Below, one piece after another: positions 8,198 to 17,320 of a DNA stretch of 64,000 nucleotides. The position numbers and the translations under genes are program-made. The notes beneath the pieces were generated by a model that ran no database searches, was not told where the DNA came from, and saw only the letters and a list, made by a program, of their open reading frames with translations. The first letter of the stretch is position 1; each line of letters starts with the position of its first letter. The stretch lies in assembly GCF_000521505.1 (NCBI RefSeq), contig NZ_CP003915.1, forward strand, positions 2,542,001-2,606,000, in the 5' to 3' direction. The DNA comes from Advenella mimigardefordensis DPN7 (lineage in GTDB: Bacteria > Pseudomonadota > Gammaproteobacteria > Burkholderiales > Burkholderiaceae_B).

Positions 8198-8743
8198 CTA
8201 GCGCTCTTGTCCAGCAGCCACCGCTGCGCGATCTGCGTTGCCATCCATGTGCGCTGCCAATTGCGGATGAAATACATACATGCCGGAGGTCGCATCCAGC
8301 CTGGCAACAAATTCAATGTCGCTTGTCGCAGTAACATAAATACGTAGCCCATCCCGGCCCACGATACATTGCGCCGTATCCAGATGGCCGCCCTGAGTCA
8401 GGCCGCTACCGGTCACAAGACAACCGTGACAATGCAACATGGGTTGAGCCCCCTTGTCCTTACCGTATATGCCCATTGCCGAAATCAGCGTCGCATTGCC
8501 CACGTGATTGGGCGCACCGTATTGTGCGATGCGCTTGCCAGCCGGATCTGGGTATCCGGTGTAAAAAATAGCGGAAAGAAGACGGCCGCCCATGATGTCC
8601 AGGTGCGCGCTTTGAATATCATGCTGCATGAACGCCGTAGCCACCCATTCCCAGATAGATGCACCTTCGGGTACATCAAGCACCCAGTTACGTTGCCCAT
8701 GCTGGGCCAGAGACAACACTCGTGAGCTAAGCCGTTGCATCAT
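8198..8743 (-). CDS. PPC/DUF296 domain protein (second of a pair)
   Basis: With the ATG at 8743 (a second ATG lies at 8740) the product has 181 residues and overlaps the end of the acyl-CoA ligase gene by 17 bases, which suggests translational coupling. A longer frame to 8854 lies wholly inside the ligase and is not used. The PPC hallmark is MLHCHGCLVTGSG followed by QGGHLD, with the H-x-H arrangement that the neighbouring paralogue lacks. The N-terminal part (WEWVATAFMQHDIQSAHL) matches the first strands and helix of the domain. Its position directly behind a CoA ligase argues for a catalytic or carrier role in that pathway; this is inference. Confidence 0.7.
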   Translation of the reverse strand: MMQRLSSRVLSLAQHGQRNWVLDVPEGASIWEWVATAFMQHDIQSAHLDIMGGRLLSAIFYTGYPDPAGKRIAQYGAPNHVGNATLISAMGIYGKDKGAQPMLHCHGCLVTGSGLTQGGHLDTAQCIVGRDGLRIYVTATSDIEFVARLDATSGMYVFHPQLAAHMDGNADRAAVAAGQER

Positions 8744-10301
8744 CCTGCACCATACGTCGCAAGTCTTTTTTAACAATCTTCCCATACCCCGATTTCGGCA
8801 TGGAATCCCAGAAATAATATCTGGCCGGATACTTGTAGCGGGCAACTTTACCATTCAGATGGCGGTTCAATGCGGCGGCATCTGTTCTGGAGCCATTCTT
8901 GCACACCACCACCGCAACACCGGACTCACCCCATTTTTCATCGGGCACGCCAAACACCGCGACTTCGGAAACGGCGGTATGCGTCAGTAAGGCCTCTTCG
9001 ATTTCCCGCGGATAGACATTTGAACCACCGGAAATATACATATCTGACTGTCGTCCGGTAATATACAGAAAACCCTGCTCATCCAAATGGCCCAGATCGC
9101 CGGTGTGAAACCAGCCATATCGGAAAGCCTTCTCATTCGCTTCGGGGTTGCTATCATAGCCCATGCACACGGCCGGACCGCGCACGCAAATTTCACCAGT
9201 GATACCTGCGCCACAACGCCCGCCATCTTCATCCAGAATCGCAATTTCCATGCCGGTTCTGGCATAGCCACAAGTGCCGATCCTTGCATCTTCTGCACCA
9301 TCATCCAGCTGGTGCATATGCGGTGGCAAAACGGTGATATTGCCGGTCACTTCACCCAGTCCATAGTACTGGACCAGCACCTTGCCCAGTTTGCGCAAGG
9401 CGTATTTCTGATCTTCGCGATACATGGGCGCGCCCGCATAAATCACATATTTCAGCGAAGAGTGGTCAAACTGATCGACAGCGGGATCTTCTGTCAGGCG
9501 TTTAACAATTGTGGGCACAGTAAACATATTGTCTACACCATGTTGCTGAACCAGTTGCCATGCTTCAACACAATCGAGCCGCGCCGAACGCGGCAGGACG
9601 CTGGCAGCACCGCGCGCGGTATTCGCGATCGCATGAATCCCCGCGCCGTGCGACAGCGGCGCCACCACCAGCGAGCGCGAATGCTGATCAATCCCGGGGA
9701 GCAAATCGGCCAGATGATTGGTAATCACAAATGCCATTTGCCCGTGCGACAATACCCCTGCCTTGGGAAGCCCGGTCGTACCCGAAGTGAAGAAAAACCA
9801 TAAGGGGTCTTCATAATCCACGTCAACCGCCTCGAAGCACCCTTTTTCTATATGCTGCGCCAATAATGCGGCATAGCTATGTTCGTGCTCTTGTGGTTCA
9901 CCAATGGCGATGACATGCCGGACCGTGTCGGCAGCTTGGCAGCAACTATTGGCATGGCCCGCATACCCGTCGTCATAAATCACGACCGAAGCCTTGCTGG
10001 CAGAGGCGAGATAGGCAACCTCCGACTCGGTAATGCGGACATTGGTTGGGACCCAGATCGCACCCAGCTTAAAGGTTGCCCAACAGCTTTCAAACAATTG
10101 CACATTATTGGAGGAATGGATCAGAATGCGATCGCCCTTTTTGACACCCAATGCCCTCAAGGCATGCGCCAGCGCATCTACCCGGGCATTGAGTTCACCC
10201 CAGCGATAGATGCGGTCACCGTGGATCAGCCCGGGCAGGTCCGCAAAACGTAAACTGACATCCGTCAGAAAATTACCAATATTTTTTACCGGCTTGAGCA
10301 T
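8727..10301 (-). CDS. AMP-dependent acyl-CoA synthetase/ligase
   Basis: 524 residues from the ATG at 10301 (an upstream in-frame GTG at 10340 is less convincing). The AMP-binding loop is FTSGTTGLPKAG (residues 171-182), with later motifs YGLGEVTGN, GYDSNPEANEKAF, WFHTGDLGHLDEQGFLYITGR and the C-terminal catalytic lysine region PKSGYGKIVKKDLR. These enzymes activate a carboxylic acid with ATP and CoA in the cytoplasm. The operon context (TRAP transporter, SDR, thiolase) suggests it activates the acid imported by the TRAP system. Substrate unknown. Confidence 0.9.
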   Translation of the reverse strand: MLKPVKNIGNFLTDVSLRFADLPGLIHGDRIYRWGELNARVDALAHALRALGVKKGDRILIHSSNNVQLFESCWATFKLGAIWVPTNVRITESEVAYLASASKASVVIYDDGYAGHANSCCQAADTVRHVIAIGEPQEHEHSYAALLAQHIEKGCFEAVDVDYEDPLWFFFTSGTTGLPKAGVLSHGQMAFVITNHLADLLPGIDQHSRSLVVAPLSHGAGIHAIANTARGAASVLPRSARLDCVEAWQLVQQHGVDNMFTVPTIVKRLTEDPAVDQFDHSSLKYVIYAGAPMYREDQKYALRKLGKVLVQYYGLGEVTGNITVLPPHMHQLDDGAEDARIGTCGYARTGMEIAILDEDGGRCGAGITGEICVRGPAVCMGYDSNPEANEKAFRYGWFHTGDLGHLDEQGFLYITGRQSDMYISGGSNVYPREIEEALLTHTAVSEVAVFGVPDEKWGESGVAVVVCKNGSRTDAAALNRHLNGKVARYKYPARYYFWDSMPKSGYGKIVKKDLRRMVQDDATA

Positions 10302-10379
10302 GGCACCATTCCAGAATAACCCGATACCTGCAGCGATCACGGGGCTGCAGACCTTTCACACACGCATCACACACACGCA

Positions 10380-11546
10380 TCACGCGCGTTCAAGAATACT
10401 CACATAATTGGCAACTGCCGAGCCACCCATATTGAAGACACCCGCCCGATCCGCCACCGGCAATTGCATATCGCCAGCCTGTCCGCTCAATTGCATCGCA
10501 GCCATCACATGCATGGAAACGCCTGTCGCACCGATGGGGTGCCCTTTGGACTTCAGGCCACCCGAGGGATTCACGGGCAGGCGTCCGTCACGAGCGCTGA
10601 TGCCATCCAGGATCACACGCGCCCCTTCGCCCGGGCGGGCCAGCCCCATGGCCTCATATTCAATCAGCTCGGCAATGGTAAAGCAGTCATGGGTTTCAAC
10701 AAACGACAGCTCGTTCAGGCTCAGACTGCTATCGGCCAGCGCCTGTTGCCAGGCCCGCGTCGCACCTTCAAATGCAATGGGGTCCCGACGGCTCATCGGC
10801 AAATAATCATTTACCTGAGACGTTGCCAGAAAACGTACACGATTGTCGCTATTGCGAACATCATCGTCCCTGCAGATAATCACGGCGGCCGCGCCGTCAG
10901 AGACCAGGGAACAGTCGGTACGTTTAAGCGGGCCGGCGACGAAGGGATTTTTTTCAGACTCTGTACGACAGAAATCGAAACCGAAATCCTTTCGCATATG
11001 GGCGTACGGATTGGACAGGCCATTGTGGTGGTTCTTGGCAGCAATCATTGCCAAAGCGTCAGACTGGTCGCCGTAGCGATCAAAATAGGTTTTGGCAATC
11101 ACATTGCCGAAAAGGCCGGCAAAACCACCTGCAACTGCCGCCTCTTCCCTGGCATAGGAACATTTGAGCAGAACTTCGCCGATCTCCGGTGTTGACAGTT
11201 CCGACATTTTTTCAAAACCCAGTACCAGCGCGTAACGACTGCGTCCGCTGCTGACCGCGTTAAGCGCAGAGTGCAGCGCCGCCGAGCCTGTGGCGCAGGC
11301 GTTTTCCAGTCGCACAGACGGAATAAATCGCAATGCCGGCATCGTGTTAAACAGTAACGATGAAGGGAAATCCTGATATAGAAATCCACCGTTGTAATGA
11401 CCGACGTGCAGCGAATCGATATCACTCTGCTCCAGACCGGCATGCTCAATAGCTTGCAGCGCTACGTCCCCGATCATCTGCTCGGGGTCGATGCCATCCA
11501 TTTTTCCGAACCTGGAATGGGCCCAGCCCGTCATTGACACACGCAT
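10380..11546 (-). CDS. Thiolase family protein (SCP2/SCPx-type acyl-CoA acetyltransferase)
   Basis: 388 residues. The nucleophilic Cys lies in ENACATGSAA (C84), the second active-site block is ETHDCFTIAELIEYEAMGL, and the C-terminal glycine-rich block is NPSGGLKSKGHPIGATGVS. The HDCF version is typical of the sterol-carrier-protein-x-like thiolases, which cleave 3-ketoacyl-CoA, often of branched or steroid-derived chains. It has a good GGGAG ribosome site and follows the SDR gene by 47 bases, so it fits a beta-oxidation-like route. Confidence 0.88.
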   Translation of the reverse strand: MRVSMTGWAHSRFGKMDGIDPEQMIGDVALQAIEHAGLEQSDIDSLHVGHYNGGFLYQDFPSSLLFNTMPALRFIPSVRLENACATGSAALHSALNAVSSGRSRYALVLGFEKMSELSTPEIGEVLLKCSYAREEAAVAGGFAGLFGNVIAKTYFDRYGDQSDALAMIAAKNHHNGLSNPYAHMRKDFGFDFCRTESEKNPFVAGPLKRTDCSLVSDGAAAVIICRDDDVRNSDNRVRFLATSQVNDYLPMSRRDPIAFEGATRAWQQALADSSLSLNELSFVETHDCFTIAELIEYEAMGLARPGEGARVILDGISARDGRLPVNPSGGLKSKGHPIGATGVSMHVMAAMQLSGQAGDMQLPVADRAGVFNMGGSAVANYVSILERA

Positions 11547-11593
11547 TGCAATTGACTCCCTTTAGTTGAAACCGTGAAAACGGACTTGGACAA

Positions 11594-12367
11594 TCAATGT
11601 CCGGTAATGCCCGCCGCCAGAAAACCGCCGTCTACCGGAATCACATGACCATTGACATACGAGGCAGCGTCGGAGGCAAGGAACAGGCAAACCTGAGCAA
11701 TTTCCTGCGGTGTGCCGTAACGGCCCATGGGTACGGACAGCGTGAATGCATCCCTGGCGGCCTGTGTATGCAATTGCCGGGTAAGCGGCGTATCTATCGG
11801 TCCCGGCGCGATGCCGTTGCTGGTAATGCCAAATTCGGCCAGTTCCAGCGCCATCTGTCGCGTCAGCCCGAAAATCGCCGCCTTGGATGTGCCATACGCC
11901 GCTCTGCCCCAGCTGGCACGCTCGCCACTCACAGATGCAATATTGATAATGCGTCCTGACTGCCTTTTTTGCATGAGTCGCCCGGCGTGCTGGGACATCA
12001 GAAACGGCCCTGTTACGTTCACTTGCATGACCTTTTCCCAATGATCCTGCGGGTAGTCCAGATAGGCCACCGTTTTGGCGATACCTGCGTTGTTCACCAG
12101 CACGTCGCAGCGCCCATATTCGCGCTCTACCGTTGCAAAGAAATGAGCTATGTTATCGGCATCCGCCACGTCCAGCCTGAGATAACGCGCCTGTAACGAT
12201 TGCGTATTGAGTGACTCGGCCAGCGCCTGCGAGTCGGTCTCGTTCACATCTGCAATCATGGTCTGATAGCCGGCATGGGCAAAGGCCTCGACGATTGCCC
12301 GGCCAATGCCACTGCCGCCACCAGTAACCACCGCTACGCGCATCTCACTTGCAGAAACAGCACTCAT
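11594..12367 (-). CDS. Short-chain dehydrogenase/reductase (SDR)
   Basis: 257 residues, a classical SDR: cofactor motif TGGGSGIG (15-22), NNAG (92-95), catalytic Ser at about 145-147 in NIASVSG, and Tyr158/Lys162 in YGTSK. An acidic residue after the second strand (ADVNE, D40) points to NAD(H) preference. The C-terminus VNGHVIPVDGGFLAAG is typical. In this operon it probably oxidises a hydroxyacyl intermediate to the keto form used by the adjacent thiolase. An AGAGG ribosome site precedes the ATG. Confidence 0.9.
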   Translation of the reverse strand: MSAVSASEMRVAVVTGGGSGIGRAIVEAFAHAGYQTMIADVNETDSQALAESLNTQSLQARYLRLDVADADNIAHFFATVEREYGRCDVLVNNAGIAKTVAYLDYPQDHWEKVMQVNVTGPFLMSQHAGRLMQKRQSGRIINIASVSGERASWGRAAYGTSKAAIFGLTRQMALELAEFGITSNGIAPGPIDTPLTRQLHTQAARDAFTLSVPMGRYGTPQEIAQVCLFLASDAASYVNGHVIPVDGGFLAAGITGH

Positions 12368-12408
12368 ACTGCACCACCTCTTTGGAATAAAGCATCAAGG
12401 CAAATCCA

Positions 12409-14292
12409 TCAAAGGAATCCGATAGAAAACCAGGGTACAAACGCAATCACAAATGTCGTTATTAGAAGAACCGCCAGATACAGCCACATCTTCGGAATAA
12501 CCTTGTCCGGATTCACTTTGCTGATCGCGCTGGCTGAATAAAAGCCCACCCCCAGCGGTGGCGCGAACAATCCAATACCCATAGCCAGAATAATCACAAT
12601 CGCGTAATGCACCTCATGAATATGCATGGCGCGGGCTGCCGGGAAAATCAAGGGTCCGAACAGCACAATGGCGGGAATGCCCTCCAGGACGCTGCCGAGT
12701 ATAACGAACAGTACAATACTCACCGTCATGAATCCGAATACGCCACCCGGAATATGCGTCATGAAATCAACCAGTGTGGTTGAAAACCCGGACTGGGTCA
12801 GCGCCCAGGCCATGGCCGTGGCGACACCAATAATCAGCAAAATGGCGCCGGAAAGCGAGGTGGCCTCTACCAGCATTGGATAAATACGTGATTTTTCTAA
12901 GCCACCAATAGCCAATTGCATAATGACCGCATAAATAATGACATACACGATCCCGATAGACGCAACCTCGGTTGCCGTGGCAACCCCTTCGACCACGCAC
13001 ACGCGAATAATAATCGGCAGCACCAGCACCGGTAACGCCCACAGGAAAGTGCGGCCGATCTCAGCAGCCCTGGCACGCTCACGCGTATCCTGCGCGGCCT
13101 TGCGCGACTTCAGATAGCAGACCAGAGCGATCGCCAGCGTACACACCAGCGCCGGCACCAGACCACCAATAAACAGCGCACTAATGGATACCCCACAAAC
13201 GGCGCCAATCGTAATCAACACCAGGCTGGGCGGAATCGTCTCGGTCATCGCTCCGGTGGCAGAGAGCAACGCCGCCAGATCATTCTCGTCAGCACCCTTG
13301 CGCTTCATTTCCGGGAACAGGGCCGGGGCAACCGCAGCCATGTCTGCCACCTTGGAGCCGGAAATCCCGGAAACCAAAAACATGGCGCCGAGCAGGACGT
13401 AATTGAGCCCGCCACGAATATGACCTAACACAGATGACATAAAATCAATGAGCTTGCGCGCCATGCCGCTAATCTGCAGCAGCACGCCCAGCACCACAAA
13501 CAGCGGAACGGCCAGCAGCACCAGATGCGAGGCGCCTTCATCAATCCGCGTCACCACAATGGATGGCGGCACTTCAGCAATATTAACGATATAGGCCAGC
13601 GTAGCGATGCCGAAGCAAAAAGCGATGGGTACCCCACTCATGACACACGCGCCCAGTACCAGTACAAAAAATACGATCAGGTTAAGATTGCCGATGTCGT
13701 ACAAAAAGTCGGCAAAAAACCAAAGCGCATAACCGACCACCGCGATCACGGCGGCAGCGGACAAAATGTCCTGCCAGCGTGAGTGTGTCAGCAGATGGCT
13801 GACGGCAATAAACGCAAACAGGCACATACCCACGGGAATCGCCATTGCCCGATAGCCATCCGGAATATTGAGCGCAGGCGAAGTTACCACCATCTGCCCG
13901 CCGGCATGATGAAAGCCGGGCCCGATCAGATAGGCGGCAAACAGCAGTATGATCAGCAGTCCCAGTGTTTCGAACCAGTGCTGGGCCCGTTTGGAAAACC
14001 GCGTGACCACCGCAGTCAGCCGCATATGTTCGTGCCGGTCCAGCGCCAGCGCGGCGCCAAACATACACAACCAGATAAAGACCGACTGCGCCAGTTCATC
14101 GGACCAGATAATTGGCTTATGCAGAAAATAGCGAAACACCACGCCGGTAAACAGTAATGCCGATTCGAACACCAGCATGACGACAGCCAGCAAACCAACC
14201 AGTCGCATCACAGCGTTCTTGACCGCGATAACCGTTCTGGAAAGCACATGGGTATTAACGCCAGCCGACTGGCTGGCAATACTTACACTCAA
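12409..14292 (-). CDS. TRAP transporter, fused small and large permease (DctQM)
   Basis: A single chain of about 627 residues joins a DctQ-like four-helix part (residues about 25-190, with GVVFRYFLHKPIIWSDELAQ) to a DctM-like part (about 200-627, with SGISGSKVADMAAVAPALFPEMKRKG). DctM is the ion-coupled channel; fusion with DctQ is known in some families. The start chosen is a TTG at 14292 whose TTGA overlaps the TGA stop of dctP and which has a GGAG seven bases upstream; a longer frame would begin at a TTG at 14328 inside dctP without such a site. Start confidence is moderate. Confidence 0.88.
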   Translation of the reverse strand: MSVSIASQSAGVNTHVLSRTVIAVKNAVMRLVGLLAVVMLVFESALLFTGVVFRYFLHKPIIWSDELAQSVFIWLCMFGAALALDRHEHMRLTAVVTRFSKRAQHWFETLGLLIILLFAAYLIGPGFHHAGGQMVVTSPALNIPDGYRAMAIPVGMCLFAFIAVSHLLTHSRWQDILSAAAVIAVVGYALWFFADFLYDIGNLNLIVFFVLVLGACVMSGVPIAFCFGIATLAYIVNIAEVPPSIVVTRIDEGASHLVLLAVPLFVVLGVLLQISGMARKLIDFMSSVLGHIRGGLNYVLLGAMFLVSGISGSKVADMAAVAPALFPEMKRKGADENDLAALLSATGAMTETIPPSLVLITIGAVCGVSISALFIGGLVPALVCTLAIALVCYLKSRKAAQDTRERARAAEIGRTFLWALPVLVLPIIIRVCVVEGVATATEVASIGIVYVIIYAVIMQLAIGGLEKSRIYPMLVEATSLSGAILLIIGVATAMAWALTQSGFSTTLVDFMTHIPGGVFGFMTVSIVLFVILGSVLEGIPAIVLFGPLIFPAARAMHIHEVHYAIVIILAMGIGLFAPPLGVGFYSASAISKVNPDKVIPKMWLYLAVLLITTFVIAFVPWFSIGFL

Positions 14293-15320
14293 GACAAGGC
14301 TCCGGTAAATTGCTCCAGTTTTGACCAAAGCGGATCACCAAAGGTTTTTTTCCATTCTTCGTAAAAACCGGCTTCCTTGAGCTTGCCGCGGAAAGCGTTG
14401 GTGTCTACTTCATTAAAAGCCATACCCTTGCCCTCCAGCGTCTGTTTCACGGTCAGACTCAGTTTAGCCAGGTCGTCCCGTTCTTTAAGACTGGCGTCCA
14501 TCACGTGTTTGCGAATCACGTCCTGGATCTCTTTGGGCACTTTTGCCAGGTTGTCCCGGTTGGCCAGAAACCAGAAACCATCCCACATGTGATTGCTCTG
14601 AGAGGCATATTTCTGCACTTCATATAGCTTGGCCGTTTCGATCAGCGTAATGGGATTTTCCTGACCATCGGCAATATGCGTCTGTAACGCCGAATAGGTT
14701 TCGGCAAAATTGATGGTTGTAGGCGATGCCCCCAGGCTTTTGAACATGGACGTCCACAACGGGCTTGGCGGAACACGCAGTTTGACGCTATTTAAGTCGT
14801 CTGGTGTTTTAACTGGTTTGGAACTGGTCGTAATAATCCTGAAGCCATTGTCCCAGATCTTGTCAAAAGCAGTCAGGTTTGACCCTTTCTCAATTTCCTC
14901 GCGTACGGCCGCACCCAGATCGCCGTCCATCGCCTTCCAGACCTGGTCGTAATCCTTGAAAGCAAAACCAATACCGGAAATCTGCGTTCTGGAAATCAGG
15001 GTGCCCATGATAATGGGCGACAGCGTAAAAAAGTCGACAGCCCCGGCGCGGATCTGAGAGAGTGTATCGGTATCATTACCTAGCTGGCTGCTCGGATAGA
15101 CACGAATATCTACTGCACCATCCGTTTCTTTTTTGATGGCCTCAACCATTTCCTTGGCGCGGATATTCAGGGGATGGGATACAGGCAGGTTATTGGCAAA
15201 TTTGAGCCGAAAATCGGCGCGGCGCGCCAGAATCACATCTGAATAGCTCAACCCGAAAGCAGATGCCGCCGTGACAGCGGATATTGATTTCAGAAAACTT
15301 CTACGTTTTACAGCAGCCAT
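14289..15320 (-). CDS. TRAP transporter substrate-binding protein (DctP), Tat signal
   Basis: 343 residues of the DctP family. The N-terminus KRRSFLKS followed by a weakly hydrophobic stretch is a twin-arginine signal, suggesting the protein is exported folded. The mature part begins near FRLKFANNLPVSHPLN; the blocks LRVPPSPLWTSMFKSLGASPT and TINFAETYSALQTHIADGQENP match the conserved carboxylate-binding arginine region of TRAP binding proteins. It is the first gene of the operon and overlaps dctQM by four bases. The ligand is probably an organic acid that the downstream CoA ligase activates. Confidence 0.9.
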   Translation of the reverse strand: MAAVKRRSFLKSISAVTAASAFGLSYSDVILARRADFRLKFANNLPVSHPLNIRAKEMVEAIKKETDGAVDIRVYPSSQLGNDTDTLSQIRAGAVDFFTLSPIIMGTLISRTQISGIGFAFKDYDQVWKAMDGDLGAAVREEIEKGSNLTAFDKIWDNGFRIITTSSKPVKTPDDLNSVKLRVPPSPLWTSMFKSLGASPTTINFAETYSALQTHIADGQENPITLIETAKLYEVQKYASQSNHMWDGFWFLANRDNLAKVPKEIQDVIRKHVMDASLKERDDLAKLSLTVKQTLEGKGMAFNEVDTNAFRGKLKEAGFYEEWKKTFGDPLWSKLEQFTGALS

Positions 15321-15559
15321 TATTCCCTCCTCCAGGACTAAATATGCTCGATATCTGGAAATGCGTATTGTCGTAAATGACGTTCTTGTCTCTATATTGG
15401 TGCTGCCGCCGCCAGGTGATCCTGCTTACTTCCACCCGGCAGTCGCGCTTGTCTGTTGTGTGATCACATCTCTTATAGCACAGATATTGCATTTATTTTG
15501 ATGAATTTTCAACAGGGGTATGCCCGAATTGTTCCGGGGCAAATTGGATCCTGCAGTTG

Positions 15560-16645
15560 CTAGGTGCCTGCCCGTCTGCCGAAATGGCGGGTTGCTACCT
15601 GCTCCCCGGAATCAAACATGAGTGCGCGCTCCGGCCAACGCATCGCGGCCAGCCGGGTTTGTCCCGGCGGCACTTTCCCGGAGCGTTCCAGAAACCGGGC
15701 ACCGACGCAATAATCAAGACAGAATACATTGCCACCTTCCCCGTGCCAGTCGCACGGCGCCACACCGTCAAACAGGTCACGGCCACGCGATAGCGCCCCG
15801 GCCGGTCTATCCTGAGGATTGCGCCAGTAGTGGCCGATTAGAACAGGCACCGCTTCCGTATAGGTGTCCCACCAGCGTGCCCGTTGCACAAAGCGCCATT
15901 CTCCCCCGCTGAAAAAGGTCTCGCTATCGGCCATTTCAACACCGGACGTCAAGACCCGAATAGGATTGGCCATTTGCCGCAACTCCCGCATATAAGCTGT
16001 TGCGCCCAGAAAAGGAACAGCCTGCGCCGCGTCGGAAATATGCTCCCGCCATTGCTTTTGCTCGGCCAGGTAATCCTGAAACCGGCTATCGCTGCGGATG
16101 AGATCGCTGGTCTGCTGTTCTCTCGCATTGAAATATTCAACTATGGATGGCAGCGTATGCGTACCGAGCTCGTTAAAAGAAGGCGTATGCCAGGCTGCAT
16201 GCACCACACGCAACTGGCTGTTGCAGGCGATAATGGGCAGGCTGGCGAAAAAGTCCAGCATGGGTTGCCGCTCGGCGGCCGAAAGGGCCCTCATACTGCC
16301 AAATTTGTGGTCATCCGCTGCGGTTTCGTTCCAGAACCAGCTATTGCCGTCCTTGCGCAGTCCACGCAGAATATTCAGTTCGTGGTTGCCCAAAACACAA
16401 ATTGCATTGCCGGCATTCACCATGTCCTGCACCTGCCTGACCACTGCAGGACTATCGGGCCCGCGATCACATAAATCACCTATAAAGACCAGTTTACGCC
16501 CTTCCGCATGGTGGCCCAGGTTGTCATATCCCAGGTGCTGCAGCAATTGCCTTAGCGCTTCATATTCACCATGAATATCACCAACAATATCCAAAGGCCC
16601 GGACGGCAGCGGCACGACAGGTTGATATGTATGTAGCAGGTTCAT
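15560..16645 (-). CDS. Metallophosphoesterase (PPP-type phosphatase, PrpA/ApaH-like)
   Basis: 361 residues from the ATG at 16645 (MNLLHTYQPVVPLPSGPLDI); the longer frame adds a non-conserved leader. All metal-binding signatures of the calcineurin-like fold are present: GDIHGEYEAL, GDLCDRGPDS and GNHELN, then later His residues (VVHAAWHTP and LIGHYW). It could hydrolyse phosphoprotein or dinucleoside tetraphosphate substrates; the extra C-terminal part with CLDYCVGARF resembles the ApaH-like end. It stands alone between the TRAP operon and a non-coding stretch. Confidence 0.85.
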   Translation of the reverse strand: MNLLHTYQPVVPLPSGPLDIVGDIHGEYEALRQLLQHLGYDNLGHHAEGRKLVFIGDLCDRGPDSPAVVRQVQDMVNAGNAICVLGNHELNILRGLRKDGNSWFWNETAADDHKFGSMRALSAAERQPMLDFFASLPIIACNSQLRVVHAAWHTPSFNELGTHTLPSIVEYFNAREQQTSDLIRSDSRFQDYLAEQKQWREHISDAAQAVPFLGATAYMRELRQMANPIRVLTSGVEMADSETFFSGGEWRFVQRARWWDTYTEAVPVLIGHYWRNPQDRPAGALSRGRDLFDGVAPCDWHGEGGNVFCLDYCVGARFLERSGKVPPGQTRLAAMRWPERALMFDSGEQVATRHFGRRAGT

Positions 16646-17054
16646 TGTATTTTGTTGCCATTGAAGAAAAAGACGCATGCAGAAATAAAGGCTGCATCGT
16701 ATCAATCAGGGATGACGGCTGCACCAGGCAGGAATGGCGGCTGCGCGTAACCACGCTGAATCGCACTAAATATATCGGGCTAGTTGACGGTTGAATATAA
16801 CTCAACATTTCATGCAAGCCGGTCCGGGACTGTCATCCGCGGATAACATTCTACCGAATTCACACCATTTAGCAGCACCACGACGGCCAGAGCCGCATTG
16901 CCTTTGCGCCCTGTAAACCAACTGAAACCATTGCGCTACCTGTTCACATGATCGGGTAACGCTTTGAAATGCGGTTAACGCTTCAGAAACGCTCATCGCT
17001 CACCCTTGCCGTAATATGGAAATCGTTATCAACCTTGTGTTCGGGAGTAGAAAA
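16646..17054. other. Intergenic stretch, no convincing gene
   Basis: About 400 bases between the phosphatase and the small lipoprotein gene. A 64-codon minus-strand frame (16802-16996) exists but has no recognisable domain and no clear ribosome site, and it is rejected. Promoters for the phosphatase (minus) and the lipoprotein (plus) must lie here, but I do not see strong consensus hexamers. Confidence 0.5.
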
Positions 17055-17237
17055 ATGAAACTGCTAAGCACAACCGCAATTTTTTTATCTCTTATTCTTT
17101 TGTCTGGCTGCATCATTCACGACCATGGCAGGGGTGGCCGCTGGGGTCACAGAGATGGTTACTACGATCGTCATTCCTATTATGACAGCGACCGTTCTTA
17201 TTATGGACGTGGACGCGGTCATTATCGCCGCTGGTAA
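17055..17237 (+). CDS. Small Gly/Tyr/Arg-rich lipoprotein
   Basis: 60 residues from the ATG at 17055, preceded by GGGAG. A lipobox LLSGC ends the signal peptide (MKLLSTTAIFLSLILLSGC), so the mature protein is lipid-anchored. The mature part is short and highly biased: HDHGRGGRWGHRDGYYDRHS, then SYYDSDRSYYGRGRGHYRRW. No enzyme motif is visible; a structural or surface role is possible. Function unknown. Confidence 0.7.
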   Translation: MKLLSTTAIFLSLILLSGCIIHDHGRGGRWGHRDGYYDRHSYYDSDRSYYGRGRGHYRRW

Positions 17238-17320
17238 GGCAAGTCTACCAGGCTGATACCTGATGGGGCATCTTTGCATATTGCACAAGACGCCCCGTAT
17301 CAGTCAGAAAAGCCGGATCA

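Noticed and set aside
10357..10388. CA/CG-rich short repeat (CACACACGCATCA) between ligase and thiolase genes
   Set aside because: Only about two imperfect copies; too small to interpret beyond simple sequence.
16802..16996. 64-codon minus-strand frame upstream of the phosphatase
   Set aside because: No ribosome site, no recognisable features and mixed composition; likely chance.
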